A program made the position numbers and the translations under genes. A DNA stretch of 64,000 nucleotides. It comes from Scleroderma bovista (taxonomy: Eukaryota > Basidiomycota > Agaricomycetes > Boletales > Sclerodermataceae). The stretch is from the NCBI GenBank assembly GCA_037178675.1, contig JAYMGJ010000120.1, forward strand, positions 1 to 64,000, in the 5' to 3' direction. The notes under the pieces are model-generated. The model was not told the DNA's origin. It did not search any database and was given only the letters and a program-made list of their open reading frames with translations. Within the stretch, counting starts at the first letter, position 1, and each line of letters starts with the position of its first letter. This document shows positions 23,100 to 34,400 of this stretch, in pieces.

Positions 23100-24235
23100 C
23101 AAAAATATATGAGGCAGGATAACGATGCAAGTACGAGGAGAGATGGTAGGTGGTATTGAGAAAGGAAAGACAGGGAAAGACAAGGTGGACGCAGGAATTC
23201 CGGTGAACAGACATTTTAGCGGTGGGGCTTAGTACCACTTAGGGGTTCTAAAGGCGTCAAGATACCAGAGGGTGATTCCGTGAAAAGACTCCAAGAGAAT
23301 GTTACAACGCACGTAGCAGGCTGCATTGGTCGGAGACTTGAAGTGGCCTGTCGCTGCTCGGTCTATCTCCTCTTATTCTCTCCGCTTCCTCTTTTCTAGG
23401 CTTTTTGAACAGTGCGCTGGACAAGCGAGATGCTGTATCGCGGACCGGAAGCGGACCGGGACATCTCCGCGGGTGCACATTTCATACTCCGCCCACATTC
23501 CTTATACGAGTCAGGCTGTACCCAAACGACCACTACGCCCACACCTGCCCACAGTGCACAGTCCTTCAAAAAACCTCTTTGTGACTACAAGTGAAGTCCC
23601 AAACGGAGAAGAAAGGGCCAACGCAGCCAACTTCAAGTGATTGATCGGCCAGAGCACCCTCCCAACGAGTGCCAATCTCAAATGGCCTGCCAGGAATCAC
23701 TGCAACGTATGTACTCTCAGGTTGACTAAAATTAGGTTTTCGTTTCTGGGACACATAAAACGCGCTGCTAAATGCCAGTATGATGGCACTTCTGTGTCCG
23801 TATGTGCCAACTGTGTTCGTGCATACATATTTCTCTAAGGTAAATCTGGTGAGTTGAATTCCGTTCCACCTATAACCATTCCTTTTACTTCAGATTCTAC
23901 AATTATATGGCGGTGTACAGTGATGGTGGGCGTTCCGCCCACACTCGTCAAATCAGCAACCCTTGTGATGTTGCGATGTCTCCGAATGATCTCACTTCCA
24001 AGTGCACGCAAAACGGTAATGTGATTGTTTGTTCCATCGGGGAATCCGCATAAATACCTAACCTTGCTTTGGCCCACTCTCCAACGACTGCGAGCCTCAC
24101 GAGAACCGTTCCCCTCCCTTTTACATCAGTATTCTATTCTAGGTCAGCTTCACCGCCGCATCACTCGATTGCACCCAATCCCGGCCCTGAGCGCACTCCC
24201 TTTCCAGTGTCTTTGGTTGAGAAGCCCACTCTAAA
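23100..24235. other. 5' flank of eIF4G copy D, no complete gene seen
   Basis: The 5' untranslated and promoter side of copy D has a relative of the X fragment at about 23300-23405. A block at 23730-24230 is homologous to 11940-12330 and, more distantly, 25160-25560, and leads into the peptide gene at 24236. Conservation of this block upstream of each peptide gene suggests it contains their promoter. Confidence 0.4.
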
Positions 24236-24621
24236 ATGCTCTCATGGTATAACATGTTCCCTTTCATTTTCGTCCTAATTGCGTCCTGTGGGTTTTTATC
24301 TTGGAGTTGCCTTAACTATTTCTGATTACAAACACAGTGAACCTATTTATGGCCGTAGCTTCCCTGCCGGTAGGCGAGTCACACAACGAAAGGATGCAGT
24401 TGTCCAACCGTGTCATTGCAGTGAGTTTCCTGCATCGTGTCTCGCAGTTTTCTACAAAACATTATTAGCGCGGGGATGGCATCGTCAGGCGTGACTGGTC
24501 TGTCGCTATGATGAACACAGAAGTTGACGTAGCCGAACGTGATCTAGTTGTTGCATCGGCACCATATGGTGGTGATGATGTAGACGTAGAGAAGCGATGG
24601 TGTCGCAAGGATTGTCTTTGA
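24236..24621 (+). CDS. Secreted CxxxCL peptide precursor, copy 2
   Basis: Exons 24236-24287, 24338-24420 and 24469-24621 join in frame (288 nt, 95 residues). The N-terminus (MLSWYNMFPFIFVLIAS...) is a hydrophobic signal-peptide-like leader with a likely cleavage near VAS-LP. A hydrophilic spacer follows with internal AER and RRD sites. The C-terminus is VEKR followed by WCRKDCL and the stop. The K-R pair directly before the last seven residues fits Kex2-type processing, which would free a heptapeptide with two cysteines. The C-terminus is not a CaaX box, and basidiomycete mating pheromones normally lack a signal peptide, so it is not an ordinary pheromone. Intron donors are GTGGGT and GTGAGT. 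It lies divergently upstream of eIF4G copy D. The function is unknown. Confidence 0.65.
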
Positions 24622-24639
24622 GCTTACCTGCATGAAGAG

Positions 24640-25575
24640 TAGACTTGGGGTTGTTATCTTATGTAGTTAGAACATTGGCTCATCACAGTGGAAGGCTTGT
24701 ACTCCTCCCTTTTCAATTCTCTTTTGGTTTCTGCATGACGTAGAATATAAGTGTATTTATTGCTTTCCTTTGGGCCCTCCAGAGCTAGGATAGTTATGTT
24801 CATCAGCATATCAATGTGGCTCTCCCTATTCTCCTTGAGGCAGACCAAGTGTCTGACTTCTCGCCAAACTTAAGTATACGATAGTGATCCTAAGTTGATA
24901 TGTATGACGTGCCATGATGCACTATCGTGAGTTGAATTGTCGGTCCTAACAGTAAGTACGCCAGTACTGGCACTGTACCACACGCATTCAACAGGCAAGA
25001 ATCCGTGTCGCTCGGGCCCTGTGCATATAACCTTTATCACAACGTGCATGCCATGTAACTTGCACTGTGCAGTGCGCACAGTCACTTCTAAATCGGGTAT
25101 GTATGTGTCATCACCATCAATCAGGCCTTGGCGGATTTTCCTTGTTCTATCGCCAACACTTCAAATCCGCCTTTGTAAACCACACCCTTGCTTCAGATTC
25201 TAGAATTATGCGGCGATGCACACTGACTGCGGATATACAGGTGACGTTCATCCGAGCAATGACTAAATGCGGCCCTTGTGACGTTGCGATGTCCCGGCAC
25301 GATTTCATTTCTAGTACAAGCATGTAGCAACACAAAGTGTTTGTTGTCTTCGAAAGAACAGATAAAGAGCCCAGCGTTGCTTTGTCCCACCCCCAAACGA
25401 CTGAGAGCCTCACAAGAGCTTCGCTGGAACGAAGTCCCCTAACTGCTACATCCTTGCCTCCCTCCAGATTGATCCGCTAAGTCAACTTCACCACCACACC
25501 ACTCGAACAGTGGATTCGGACTCAATCCCGGTTAGCTTTCGGAAAGTTGGTGTTTTTGTCCGCAAAACCCAACTC
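24640..25575. other. Intergenic, no gene seen
   Basis: No supported coding frame. From about 25160 the sequence is a diverged relative of the block preceding the peptide gene at 24236, so it probably holds the promoter of the next peptide gene. Confidence 0.4.
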
Positions 25576-25578
25576 AAG

Positions 25579-25979
25579 ATGCTTTCCTGGTACAACGCGT
25601 TCCCTTTCATATTCGTCCTAATGGCATCTAGTGGGTCTTTCGGTTTATGGTGCTCCAACTGTTGTTGACAACCTCATAGTGAACCTTTTCAGGACCGTAG
25701 ATTCTCTACCGGTCGTTATGCCTTACGACGAAGGAATACAGTTGTTCAACGATGTCGTTGCTGTGAGTCTTCTGTGCCGACGTCGTGCAGTTTTTTATAA
25801 GCCTTTGTTAGCGCGAGAACGGTGTCGTCGACATTGTCGAGCGTGTGTTGCCTATCACCGGGGGGGCTACAGAAATGGAGACTGCTGTGATCGAACGTGA
25901 TCCAGTTGTTGCGTCGGCATTTCTTCCTGGTGAAGAGATGGAGGTAGAGGAGCGGTGGTGTCGCAAGAATTGTCTTTGA
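25579..25979 (+). CDS. Secreted CxxxCL peptide precursor, copy 3
   Basis: Exons 25579-25630, 25680-25762 and 25812-25979 join in frame (303 nt, 100 residues). The first two exons have exactly the lengths of copy 2, and the intron positions are the same. The leader MLSWYNAFPFIFVLMAS is hydrophobic and is followed by a DSLP cleavage-like site. The spacer contains IVER and VIER sites. The end reads EVEER then WCRKNCL and stop. Here E-R replaces K-R before the heptapeptide, while the core keeps W-C-x3-C-L. The codon changes relative to copy 2 are spread through the spacer, but the last residues are nearly constant, which suggests selection on the core. No eIF4G copy is attached to this one. A protein kinase gene starts 400 bp downstream. 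Confidence 0.65.
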
Positions 25980-26382
25980 GCTTCCGAAACGCACAATAAG
26001 GGTGTGTTATAGGTAGACCCCCCTCTTGAGATTGCTGTGGTTGTTAAGACATCATCGCTCGTTGAAGTTAAAAGTTTCTACTCTCCCATGAAAGTATCAT
26101 TTGGTGGGTTGCATTTGAAGTGACTTTTGTGTTACATATGTAATTAGTAGAGTACTATCCGAAGGAACTTAGTTTTAGTATTACTAACTGTATGTATGTA
26201 TGAGCAAGTTCCTACCCACCTGATTCAAGTGTGAGGCACATGGTAAATTTCTGTAGTGGTGGAAATTCCTTGTGGCTATGCACCCTGGAGCTTATAAGTC
26301 TAGGGTAGTACTTAGGGTTCAATGTGGTGTTCGTAGGTGCTAGCCATCGATCATCATCTTTTATCCGAGGTATGTAACTGTC

Positions 26383-27665
26383 ATGAAACAGAAGCGCGCG
26401 TCGCGCCACGTGTATACAGCAACTCAACGTCGTGCCATCGACAACAATTTTCATGGTATCATGTCAGAAATTCTGTCTACTCTCAAGCAGGTAGACGACA
26501 CAGCGTCGGAGCACAGCATTAATCTCAACGATCACGCTGATCGAGATGACACCTTTCATCCCTGTCACGGAGGTTACTCTATCGTTTATAAAGGCACTCT
26601 GCGTCCTGAAGGGCAGATAATCGCCATAAAGTCACTCCGTCTGTCCCCTTTGTCGGACAAGGTAGCTGTGGACGTGTGTGCACTTTTATCGCATTAATTT
26701 TGTATGCCTCGGACTAACTATTCGTTAGCATATTATCGAAAATATACACGCCTGGTCAAAACTACAACATGAAAACATCGTCCCAATATTTGGAGTTCTA
26801 ACCAAGTTCGACTTTTCCGTATCAGTTGTATGTGCTTGGATGTCAAAAGGAAACGCATACGATTATGTGCAAAACAAGGATGTCGATCCCCGCCCTCTGG
26901 TGCGTCTTAGGCGCCTTGTCTTGTCAACATACATAGAGAGTCTTTCAGCTTCAGGGAATAGCAAGAGGATTAGAATACCTACATAATCACAAGTTGATAC
27001 ATGGTGATCTGAGGGGTGTAAGTCAACTTGCTGCTAATTGTACTAGCCCTGAATTCATTCACGGGTAGAAAAACGTACTTATTTCTGAAGAAGGTCGCGC
27101 ACTGCTGGCTGACTTCGGCCTATTGGCTGTTATCGAGAAATCTTTCTCTCTGACGGCTGCAGCGCCAATTCATCCAACAATGAGATGGTTGTCCCCAGAA
27201 CAAATAACCAATGATGGAAGAGCGACTGCTCAAGCAGATGTCTGGGCATTTGGAATGACAGCTTTGGTGTGTTTTGTAGCTCAATTTTGGAGAAACATTA
27301 GTTTACCATGTCTGTAGGAGCTATTCACTGGAATGCCTCCCTATCACGACGTTCACGATACTAGGAGCATCATGGAATGCATTACAAAAGGTCCCCCTTG
27401 TAGACCAAGTAACGAATTTACGTGTTCTCGTATGACAGATCCATGGTGGGACATGTGCAACCTGTGCTGGATACGCAATGAATCATCACGGCCCTCCATT
27501 ACTGATATTGCCACAAACATCACAACGATTGTATGTGTCATGTTCTCTGCATATGTTCTCCTTATGACTGAATATTTACAGAGTCAGTCAAAAACCGACT
27601 TCCGACAGGGAATCTTTGCGATCGTTCATGCAGCATATACGTATTTTTTCCGTTCTTTTTTCTGA
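26383..27665 (+). CDS. Agaricomycete-type protein kinase
   Basis: Exons begin at 26383, 26729, about 26950, about 27070 and about 27318, with a last short exon from about 27593. Short GT-AG introns separate them and the frame is continuous. The sequence after a short N-terminal helix shows GGYSIVYKG (glycine loop), IAIKSL (ATP-anchoring lysine), HGDLRGKNVLI (catalytic loop with HGD instead of HRD, catalytic Asp and Asn kept), ADFGL (metal-binding DFG), a W-SPE element for APE, DVWAFGM and a terminal RPSITDI block. All catalytic residues are present, so it is probably active. The HGDLRG form is typical of the kinase family expanded in agaricomycetes. The substrate is unknown. The N-terminal domain is short, so it may be a soluble kinase without a receptor part. 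Confidence 0.75.
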
Positions 27666-27669
27666 CTAT

Positions 27670-29560
27670 GGACCACCCTCGTTTGTACATATATGTACCC
27701 AATTTTTGCTATCCATTCCCCAGGAGTCCAATAGTGATACCCAACAGCTTGATCTCTTGTCCCAGTCTGTAAAACTGAGTGTCAGATGGGATAAAGATTG
27801 CTTCAAGTCCGGTTGCTTATTTAAAAACGCAGCAAGCGCATAGCATAAAATATCACGGAGACTCTCGCCGTGGCGAACATGTGGCAGGCATCTCAGGGTT
27901 GCAGGATCGGTACCACTCAGCTGGAGTTGGGTGCAGTGATGAATACCTGCATACCGGGGACTAAGATATTCTTCTACAAAGGCTACGTACACTACGGTAA
28001 GCCATATGGATCTTATAAGCAGCAAGCATGGACCAAGCTCGCATAAAAATCTTAACCTCAACCTCGTTGGTCGCACACCCTGGCTTCCAACATCGTAAAT
28101 GGGATCTCGTCTGACCAAGTGTCGTGGATCGTGTCCCCTCAGTCAGGCAATCTTCATTCGGATTCCCGGAATTAGAAAAAGGGGGACGAGTGTGTTCTGA
28201 AGGTATTTAAAACGTTGTTCCTCCCACAGCCGTCGAAATTCTGATCACTGATTTCCGTTCGCTGACCCATATTTAGAGACTGCTTCGTTAAGGTTTCCCT
28301 TGAAAATGACAGGTTCCTTCTTTACCTGCCGCGGAAACAAGAACAATTCGGAGAGTGGAGTACTCCCTTTGTTTCCTCGAACGGCTGTGATGGGGTACCC
28401 TTTCTCTAGGGAAAACCGTTAGCATTACTGTCCAGGAGAAGGGACCTACATGTCTCTGCCTCACATCTGATTCAACGGGGTTTTGAAATGTCGGTACATA
28501 GGTGATTCCTAACACGACGTCAATTGTAACCCTGCATTCGCATTGTTTTTTGTTGAATGGCCTGATGCGATGGCAAGTCCGATGATAGATGCACTAGTTG
28601 AGTGGGGGATTCTGTGTGCGATATGGCAGTGTCGAGAAGTGGGTCCCTTGTCTCGCTGTATCATGACCACTGGCCCCATCTCTTGTTCTTATGACAAGAC
28701 GTTGATGTTTGAGTGTACAACTACCATGGTAGATGGCAGTGCATCCGCATTATAAGGTCCTAAAAATGTTTAATTCCGTATCGCTGATCAATGATTACCG
28801 CCATAGCCCAAATACCTATGCAAAAATGTTCACCAAAAATTCTGGATAATACACCAACGAATTATAAGGATACAGCAGACTGCCTCACGTAGTAAAAAAT
28901 ATTTCTTGTGGTGCGATATCACACTGCCGATGAAGCTTTACCATGCGATACTTCATCGACACATGTCCAAGATGAGCCATATTGGGTGACGTTGCAAACA
29001 AGTTTGAACCTACCTTAATTGCAACTAATGGTCCGGTACTATGATACGATGTGGCGAATACATTCGTTACCAATCTGGATTGTGCTCCGCGGCCGAAGGC
29101 TTGGGAGTTCCCTATGTGCATACTGCTGCGTTGTGTGTAAGACCGTGGATTTTCAGTACTTGGTGTACCATAGCATCCAACGCACTGTCCAGATGAACAA
29201 GGGGACAGCCTGAGCCACATCGGACCCCTTCGCATGATGATCGAGAGTCTGGCACTAGAAGTAGAACCTTCTCCAAGATGAGGCAAATCCAAAAAAGGAA
29301 GGCGTTGTGTTCTGCATTGACAGCATGGTTCGGCCAGCGTCGCTCACAAGGGGAACACCAGAAAGGGAAATCCGGCGGCATGGGAAACAGCCAGGGCGGT
29401 CAAAAGCCGTAGATGGGGGAAGGACAAAGTAACCACCAAATATGGACTGAAGGACTGGACCGCATTTGAGCGTTACCTTTCCTCTATCCCCGAAATGGTA
29501 GGTTGAAGCTAGAAGAGAAGCAAAGCTGGTACCAGGGAAAAGGGACAAGAATATAAAGAC
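27670..29560. other. Intergenic, no supported gene
   Basis: Several open frames exist on both strands (for example minus 28118-27666 and minus 29292-28885), but none shows recognisable domains, splice-joined neighbours or a convincing start. A minus-strand frame starting at 29587 has a signal-peptide-like beginning and diverges from the peptide gene at 29705. It is kept only as a possibility. Confidence 0.4.
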
Positions 29561-29704
29561 GACGATGAGACCGCTGGGGTGAGTCAACCGAGCACTCGTA
29601 CATCCTCTCTTATTGTTCTCTCGAGCTCAAATTGCTTCTCCATCTTCCCAGCGAGCTCCCCTTGCCCCTTCCAGGACTCCAAAACAATAAACTCTTCCAA
29701 AAGC

Positions 29705-30041
29705 ATGTACGCTGCCAAGTTCACTGTGTTCTACGTCATTGCAGCATTCGCCGCATTGGGTAGGTTGCGCACCTGGGTAGTCGCCTGGCCATAGCTCATA
29801 TGGGTCATTCCATTTAGCTTCTGCCTCTCCGGTACCTGTAGCCGCTCGTGAAGCTGCTCTGGATCCTGTTTTGGCAAAGACGGATTTGCTTGCTGTTAGT
29901 GTCTTTTTACCTATTTGTTCACTCGTGACTGAACCGCCTTTCATGCAGCGCGTACCTATAGCAGAGGCTGTGGTTGAGCGTGCTCCCCTGCCAGAGGAAG
30001 AGAACGTGGAGGAACGTATTTGCAAGTACAGCTGCCTCTAA
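29705..30041 (+). CDS. Secreted CxxxCL peptide precursor, copy 4 (diverged)
   Basis: Exons 29705-29759, 29818-29894 and 29949-30041 join in frame (225 nt, 74 residues). The leader MYAAKFTVFYVIAAFAAL runs to a strong ASA-SP cleavage site. The spacer is acidic with VVER, and the end reads NVEER then ICKYSCL and stop. Gene structure (three exons, two short introns), the E-R before the final seven residues and the C-x3-C-L ending match the precursors at 24236 and 25579, although leader and spacer sequences differ, so I place it in the same family. The third exon follows a GTTAGT donor and a CATGCAG acceptor. A TATA-like AATATAAAG lies near 29551 and a pyrimidine-rich leader precedes the ATG. The next gene downstream is eIF4G copy E. 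Confidence 0.6.
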
Positions 30042-30049
30042 AGAGGGAA

Positions 30050-31430
30050 CCGCTTGCCGCTCCCCGTCACTTCTTGAGGGCCACTTCGAATTCGGGTCAT
30101 CGCGAAAAATGACTCGGTGCACCCTGGCTTGGTGATTCATACCCTGTGGCATTCGACTTGTGAACGGGACTCCTTTCGTTCTTTTGCCTCGACTTTGCCG
30201 ATGTTCATCCCGGATATCTCAGTCATTATTGGCCTTGCTACCTGGTTCGGACTTCAAATCCGCATATACACATATTTTTGTATTCGTTGACACTTTGGGA
30301 GTTTGGTGACTGTATTTCTGACCGATAGATTGTGTATCAATAGTTTTACTTAGCCCCCAGAATGGACTTTATCACCCCTAACTCACTCACATTGAGCACA
30401 AAGAGAAGTCGAAATTCTGCGTCGTGTGTTAGGCCCAGTAGTGGTGAGGCACTATCGTTGGCAATCGGTGGTACTCGGCATCTAAAAAATGTAACTGCCT
30501 CAGGCACGACTGACTGATTCGTGCTGGTCAGTACAGGTGGTAGGGTTTCCGTACAGGTTGTGGGGTCTACCGATGCAGTTCCATCCGTTCTAACACGCTG
30601 GGTTCGTACTGTGGCACATCATATAGTATTCCAAGTACGGCGATGGAAGCACAAGTGGAGTTGGCAAGGAGCCCCGTGATAAGCATCCTGAGACGAATGG
30701 TAGGTACCTGATGGTGCCGCTCAAAGGCCTCAATGCAGGTGGGCCAACAGACGCACCAGCAGGGTCTTTTACATGTTATTTGTTGTAGCCGGATGGCGCG
30801 GCTAAGGTGTGAATGTGGTCGGTGTCATTAGGGCTCAAGCCTCAAGCTCTTGCCAGAGGATACACAGGCGAGGATAAGACACCAAAATTAGACCGCTGAG
30901 GAGGAGGAAGTGTCCCAGACAGTTTGGGTGGAGGGTTGCTGGGTGTCCTCGACCCCACGGCAAGGCAGTTCATCTCCGTGCAGCAGTCGGTGGACGTCAG
31001 TGAGCGCGACGCCGTATGACGTCAAACAGGCGAGCGGGTGTGGGTGTGCAGGGGCTCGTCGGGGTCTCTGGGGTCTCTGAGGGGGATGTTTTGAGTCGCA
31101 CGGGTGCTTGCACGCCCGTCCTTTTCCTACAGCCTCAGGCTACAAGGACACCCTTCGTCCACTCCCCCCCGTCTTCTTCGCCCAGATCGCCATCGACAGC
31201 GACGGGCTTGATTTCATAGACAGAAAAAAAATAAACCATTTATCGCCTGCTGGCAGGTCTTCGTCACGACCACCACACGCGACAAATCGATTGCAACCGC
31301 TAAAATATCTGTCCACCGAAATTCGTGCGTCCATCTCCTTGTCTTACCTTGTCTTTTCGTTCCTAATACCTACATTCCTTCTCTCTTCCTACTTGCATCG
31401 TTATCGTGCGTCGCATGTTTTTGTCCTGAA
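30050..31430. other. Intergenic and promoter region of eIF4G copy E
   Basis: No gene was recognised. Homology with the 5' flanks of copies B-D begins near 31300 (CCGCTAAAATATCTGT). The 130 bases before the ATG at 31433 are pyrimidine-rich and probably form the 5' untranslated region. Confidence 0.45.
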
Positions 31431-31432
31431 GA

Positions 31433-34400
31433 ATGAGCAGAGGTTCGACTGCATCTGCAAGGACTCCGACGCAGCTCCCATCGCAGTCAGCTTGGGCAAA
31501 GGGCCCGCCGCAGACCAGCAACTCTTCAGCACCCTCGCCGCGTTCCCAGTCTCCTGCTCCCTCCCATGTTCAGTCCATAAGTGCTTCGCATTCCCGTCGC
31601 CCAAGTGCATTAGGCCAGGGTGTATCAATAAAAGAAGGCGTCACGGTTCCACGGGGTAACGTGGGCTCTGCCAGACAGGGTATGTCCTTCCGTTTCATCG
31701 CACAAGGATTTCCTCCCAAACATCTATGTCCCTTACAGGATCCTCCTTAAATTTTGGCTCGATAGACGATGCCTTTGCACCTGTTTCATCGTCACCCACT
31801 GCCACCCCGGTAGTGAGAAATGAAAGTGTCAAGTCATTCGGATCTCTACCCGCAACGGCCCCGACCCCGACGACCTCCCTTATAAATGGAAAATCCGGCT
31901 CATCCTCTGTGCCGTCTAGGCATTCCCCACGGCCGATGTCAACCGCCACGTCGACGTCATCTGCCTCTCCAAGCCTTGCCTCGACATCTGCAACGCCCCC
32001 TACGACTTCATCCACGTCTACACCCTCTTCTAGTACGTCTGCGTCGACGTCTTCGCCCGCCACGTCGTCCACTTCTACTCCCTCCACTACAACTGCAAAA
32101 AGCTTCAATGTTGCTAAACTGTTTCAGGGTAATCCTTCGGCTTCTCAACCATCCTCAGACACAGCCTCTCCTTCAATACGACCGTCTAATCTACCCCACC
32201 AACAGCCGTCTTCTAACCAGCAGGTGCCACAACAGCCATCTGCACAAGTCGGGCAGCTTGGTGCACACCCATACACACCATTCGTACCAAACATGCGACG
32301 TGGTGCGAGCGGCCCAGGCTCACCCGCATTCTCTCGTTCAGTACCAAATGGAGCTGGTGCCCAGTCACGACCGATGACCGGCCCCGGTGGCCCAACAATT
32401 CCTGCTAGTCCGAGACTCGCTCCCCCCAGTCATCCTCATCCGCCGCCTAATACCACAGGTGTTCCTCCCCAACAGGTCCAAATGCAACACATGTCGTGGG
32501 GGGGTCCAGCAGCCTACTACGTACGTTATCGCATTCTCTCGGATTCTTGTGATTGAACGTTCCTTTCATTAAGTATATGGATGCCTACACTCCACCATGG
32601 TATTATTCGATGCAACCGCCTCATGGTATGCACCAGCAACACCCGCCACCTACGCCTCACGCGCCGGGTCCTGGACCCCAAGGACCTCCTCATCCTGGAA
32701 TGCCCATGTCACCTCGTACTCAACCACCGTCGCTTCCTCCCGGCACCCCTACCATGCCTCATGCTGTCCCTACCTCGCACACATCACAACCTCCTCCTCA
32801 TTCTCATCAGCCTTCGAGCAGCATCAGCATATCCTCACCGCCCCCCACCCCTGTTACCTCGTCAGGCCCAGGCGCCCGTCTTAACACCGAGGCCCGTGCA
32901 TTTGTCCCCAGTGCCCCTCGGCAAAACAAGGCGATTACGATTAAAAGTGTGGATGGGACGGAGGTCAACCTAGAATTGCTAAAGAAGCATAGCCCCCAAC
33001 CGTCCACTGTTCCGATACCCCAGGCTTCACCCATGACAACAAATGCTCGGACACCATCGGTGCGCATCGAGAGTGAGGACGATAAGCGGAAGCGAGAGGA
33101 GCAGGCGCGATTAGAGCACGAGAAGAAGGAAGCCGAGGAGCGAGCGAAGAGGGAGGAAGAAGAGCGAAAACGAAAAGAAGAAGAACAGGCTAAGCGGAAA
33201 GCAGAGGAGGAAGCTGAGCGAAAGAAGAAAGAGGAGGAAGAACGAATACGCAAGGCTGAGGAAGAGGAGCGGCAGCAGCAAGAAGAAGCAGAGCGAAAAC
33301 GCAAGGAGGAGGAGGCTGCCCTGTTGGAAGAGGAACGACGTAGAGAGGAGGAGCGTCAGAAGGAGGAAAAGGAGAAGGCTGAGCGGGAACTGAGGGAGAG
33401 GGAAGAGAGGGAACAAAAGGAACGGGAGGAAAGAGAGCTGGCTGAGCGACAAGCTGAGGAGCAGCGGCAGAAAGAGGCGGCAGACCAGGACGCCTCAAAT
33501 GAAGCAAACTTCGTTGACTCTCCTGCGAACGAACTTCAGGACCTTGAACCTGAAGAGGGCGAGGTCATCGAGAGCGGAGAAGTTTCCGAGCAGCCAGTCA
33601 ATGGTGCCAACAAATCTCTGAAGCAGAAAGAGTCCCTTCGGATAGACACCTCAGAATCAGCAAAACGGCGACTAATTCCTCTCGACATCAATGCTGCCAA
33701 GAAGGACAGCTCGTCTCCTCCGCTCTCTGCCTTGATGACGGCCCGCAATATTGATAGACTAGACGAGATCGAATATCCGCAGGGCATCAGGAGCCCCAAG
33801 ACAGAACTCAACCAAAATGCCAAAGACGGCAAATTCAGGTAATTCTAGACCTTAATACCTCACCATGCAACTCACATGGTTTTCTTGTCCTCAGGTACGA
33901 CCGAGATTTCCTGCTGCAATTTATGCAGGTCTGTAAAGAGAAACCACCACATCTTCCTGCCCTGGACATCCTTGGCCTCGAACCTGTCGACCAGTCATCT
34001 TACGCGATGGCACGCGGGGGATCCGGTCGACATCGTCAGGCATCGGCTGGTGTGTCAGTGTCAGGTCCTCGCTCAGCCTCAATTGGCCTTGGTGTTGGTG
34101 GCGGTTTCAAGCCTAGTGCACCTCCCAACCCGTTCCAGATGGGCCAATTCTCTACGCCTGGCAACAAGCTTACGAGTGAAGAACGTTTCTTAATATCGTC
34201 GGGTGCCCGCTCAGCCTCTGTTGGCAGTGGTCCTACTGCCGCTGCATTGCTCAATCGTCCTGCGATGACACGGACGCCAAGTCAAGGTGGTCCTGGTCAC
34301 CCTATGGGCAGTAACCGCACCCGTAGCAAGCGGGGAGAGAAGCGCAACGATCCTGGCAAGTCTGCATTGGGGCAGCAAGGCCCTGTTTCTGGATATGGAT

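Larger units (their letters stand above)
4540..24640. repeat. Segmental tandem array containing eIF4G copies A-D
   Basis: Four minus-strand eIF4G-like copies (3' ends near 4622, 8521, 13300 and 18764) are embedded in homologous flanks. The 3' flank (about 4540-4620, 8460-8520, 13131-13300, 18594-18763) shares an ACAACAGAAAAG...GATCCTGAGAGT block. The blocks at 12905-13130 and 18370-18590 also match. The 5' flank carries a divergent secreted-peptide gene upstream of B and D. Upstream of C this gene is deleted, the junction lying just after AGGTCAGC near 18370. Copy E at 31433-36369 is in the opposite orientation, and its homology with the array begins near 31300. Confidence 0.8.

Noticed and set aside
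24236..25979. Interpretation of the CxxxCL precursors as mating pheromones
   Set aside because: A CaaX box needs cysteine at the fourth position from the end; here the cysteines are second and sixth from the end, and the precursors have a secretory leader that basidiomycete pheromones lack.
27666..28118. 150-residue minus-strand frame downstream of the kinase
   Set aside because: No recognisable motif and no support from neighbouring exons.
29255..29587. Minus-strand frame with signal-peptide-like start
   Set aside because: It lies divergently over the promoter of the peptide gene at 29705; no domain, splice continuation or homologous copy was seen, so it was not listed as a gene.
33111..33507. 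Minus-strand frames rich in Phe/Leu or Pro opposite the eIF4G coiled coil
   Set aside because: They are antisense shadows of the Glu/Arg/Lys-rich exon 3 of copy E.
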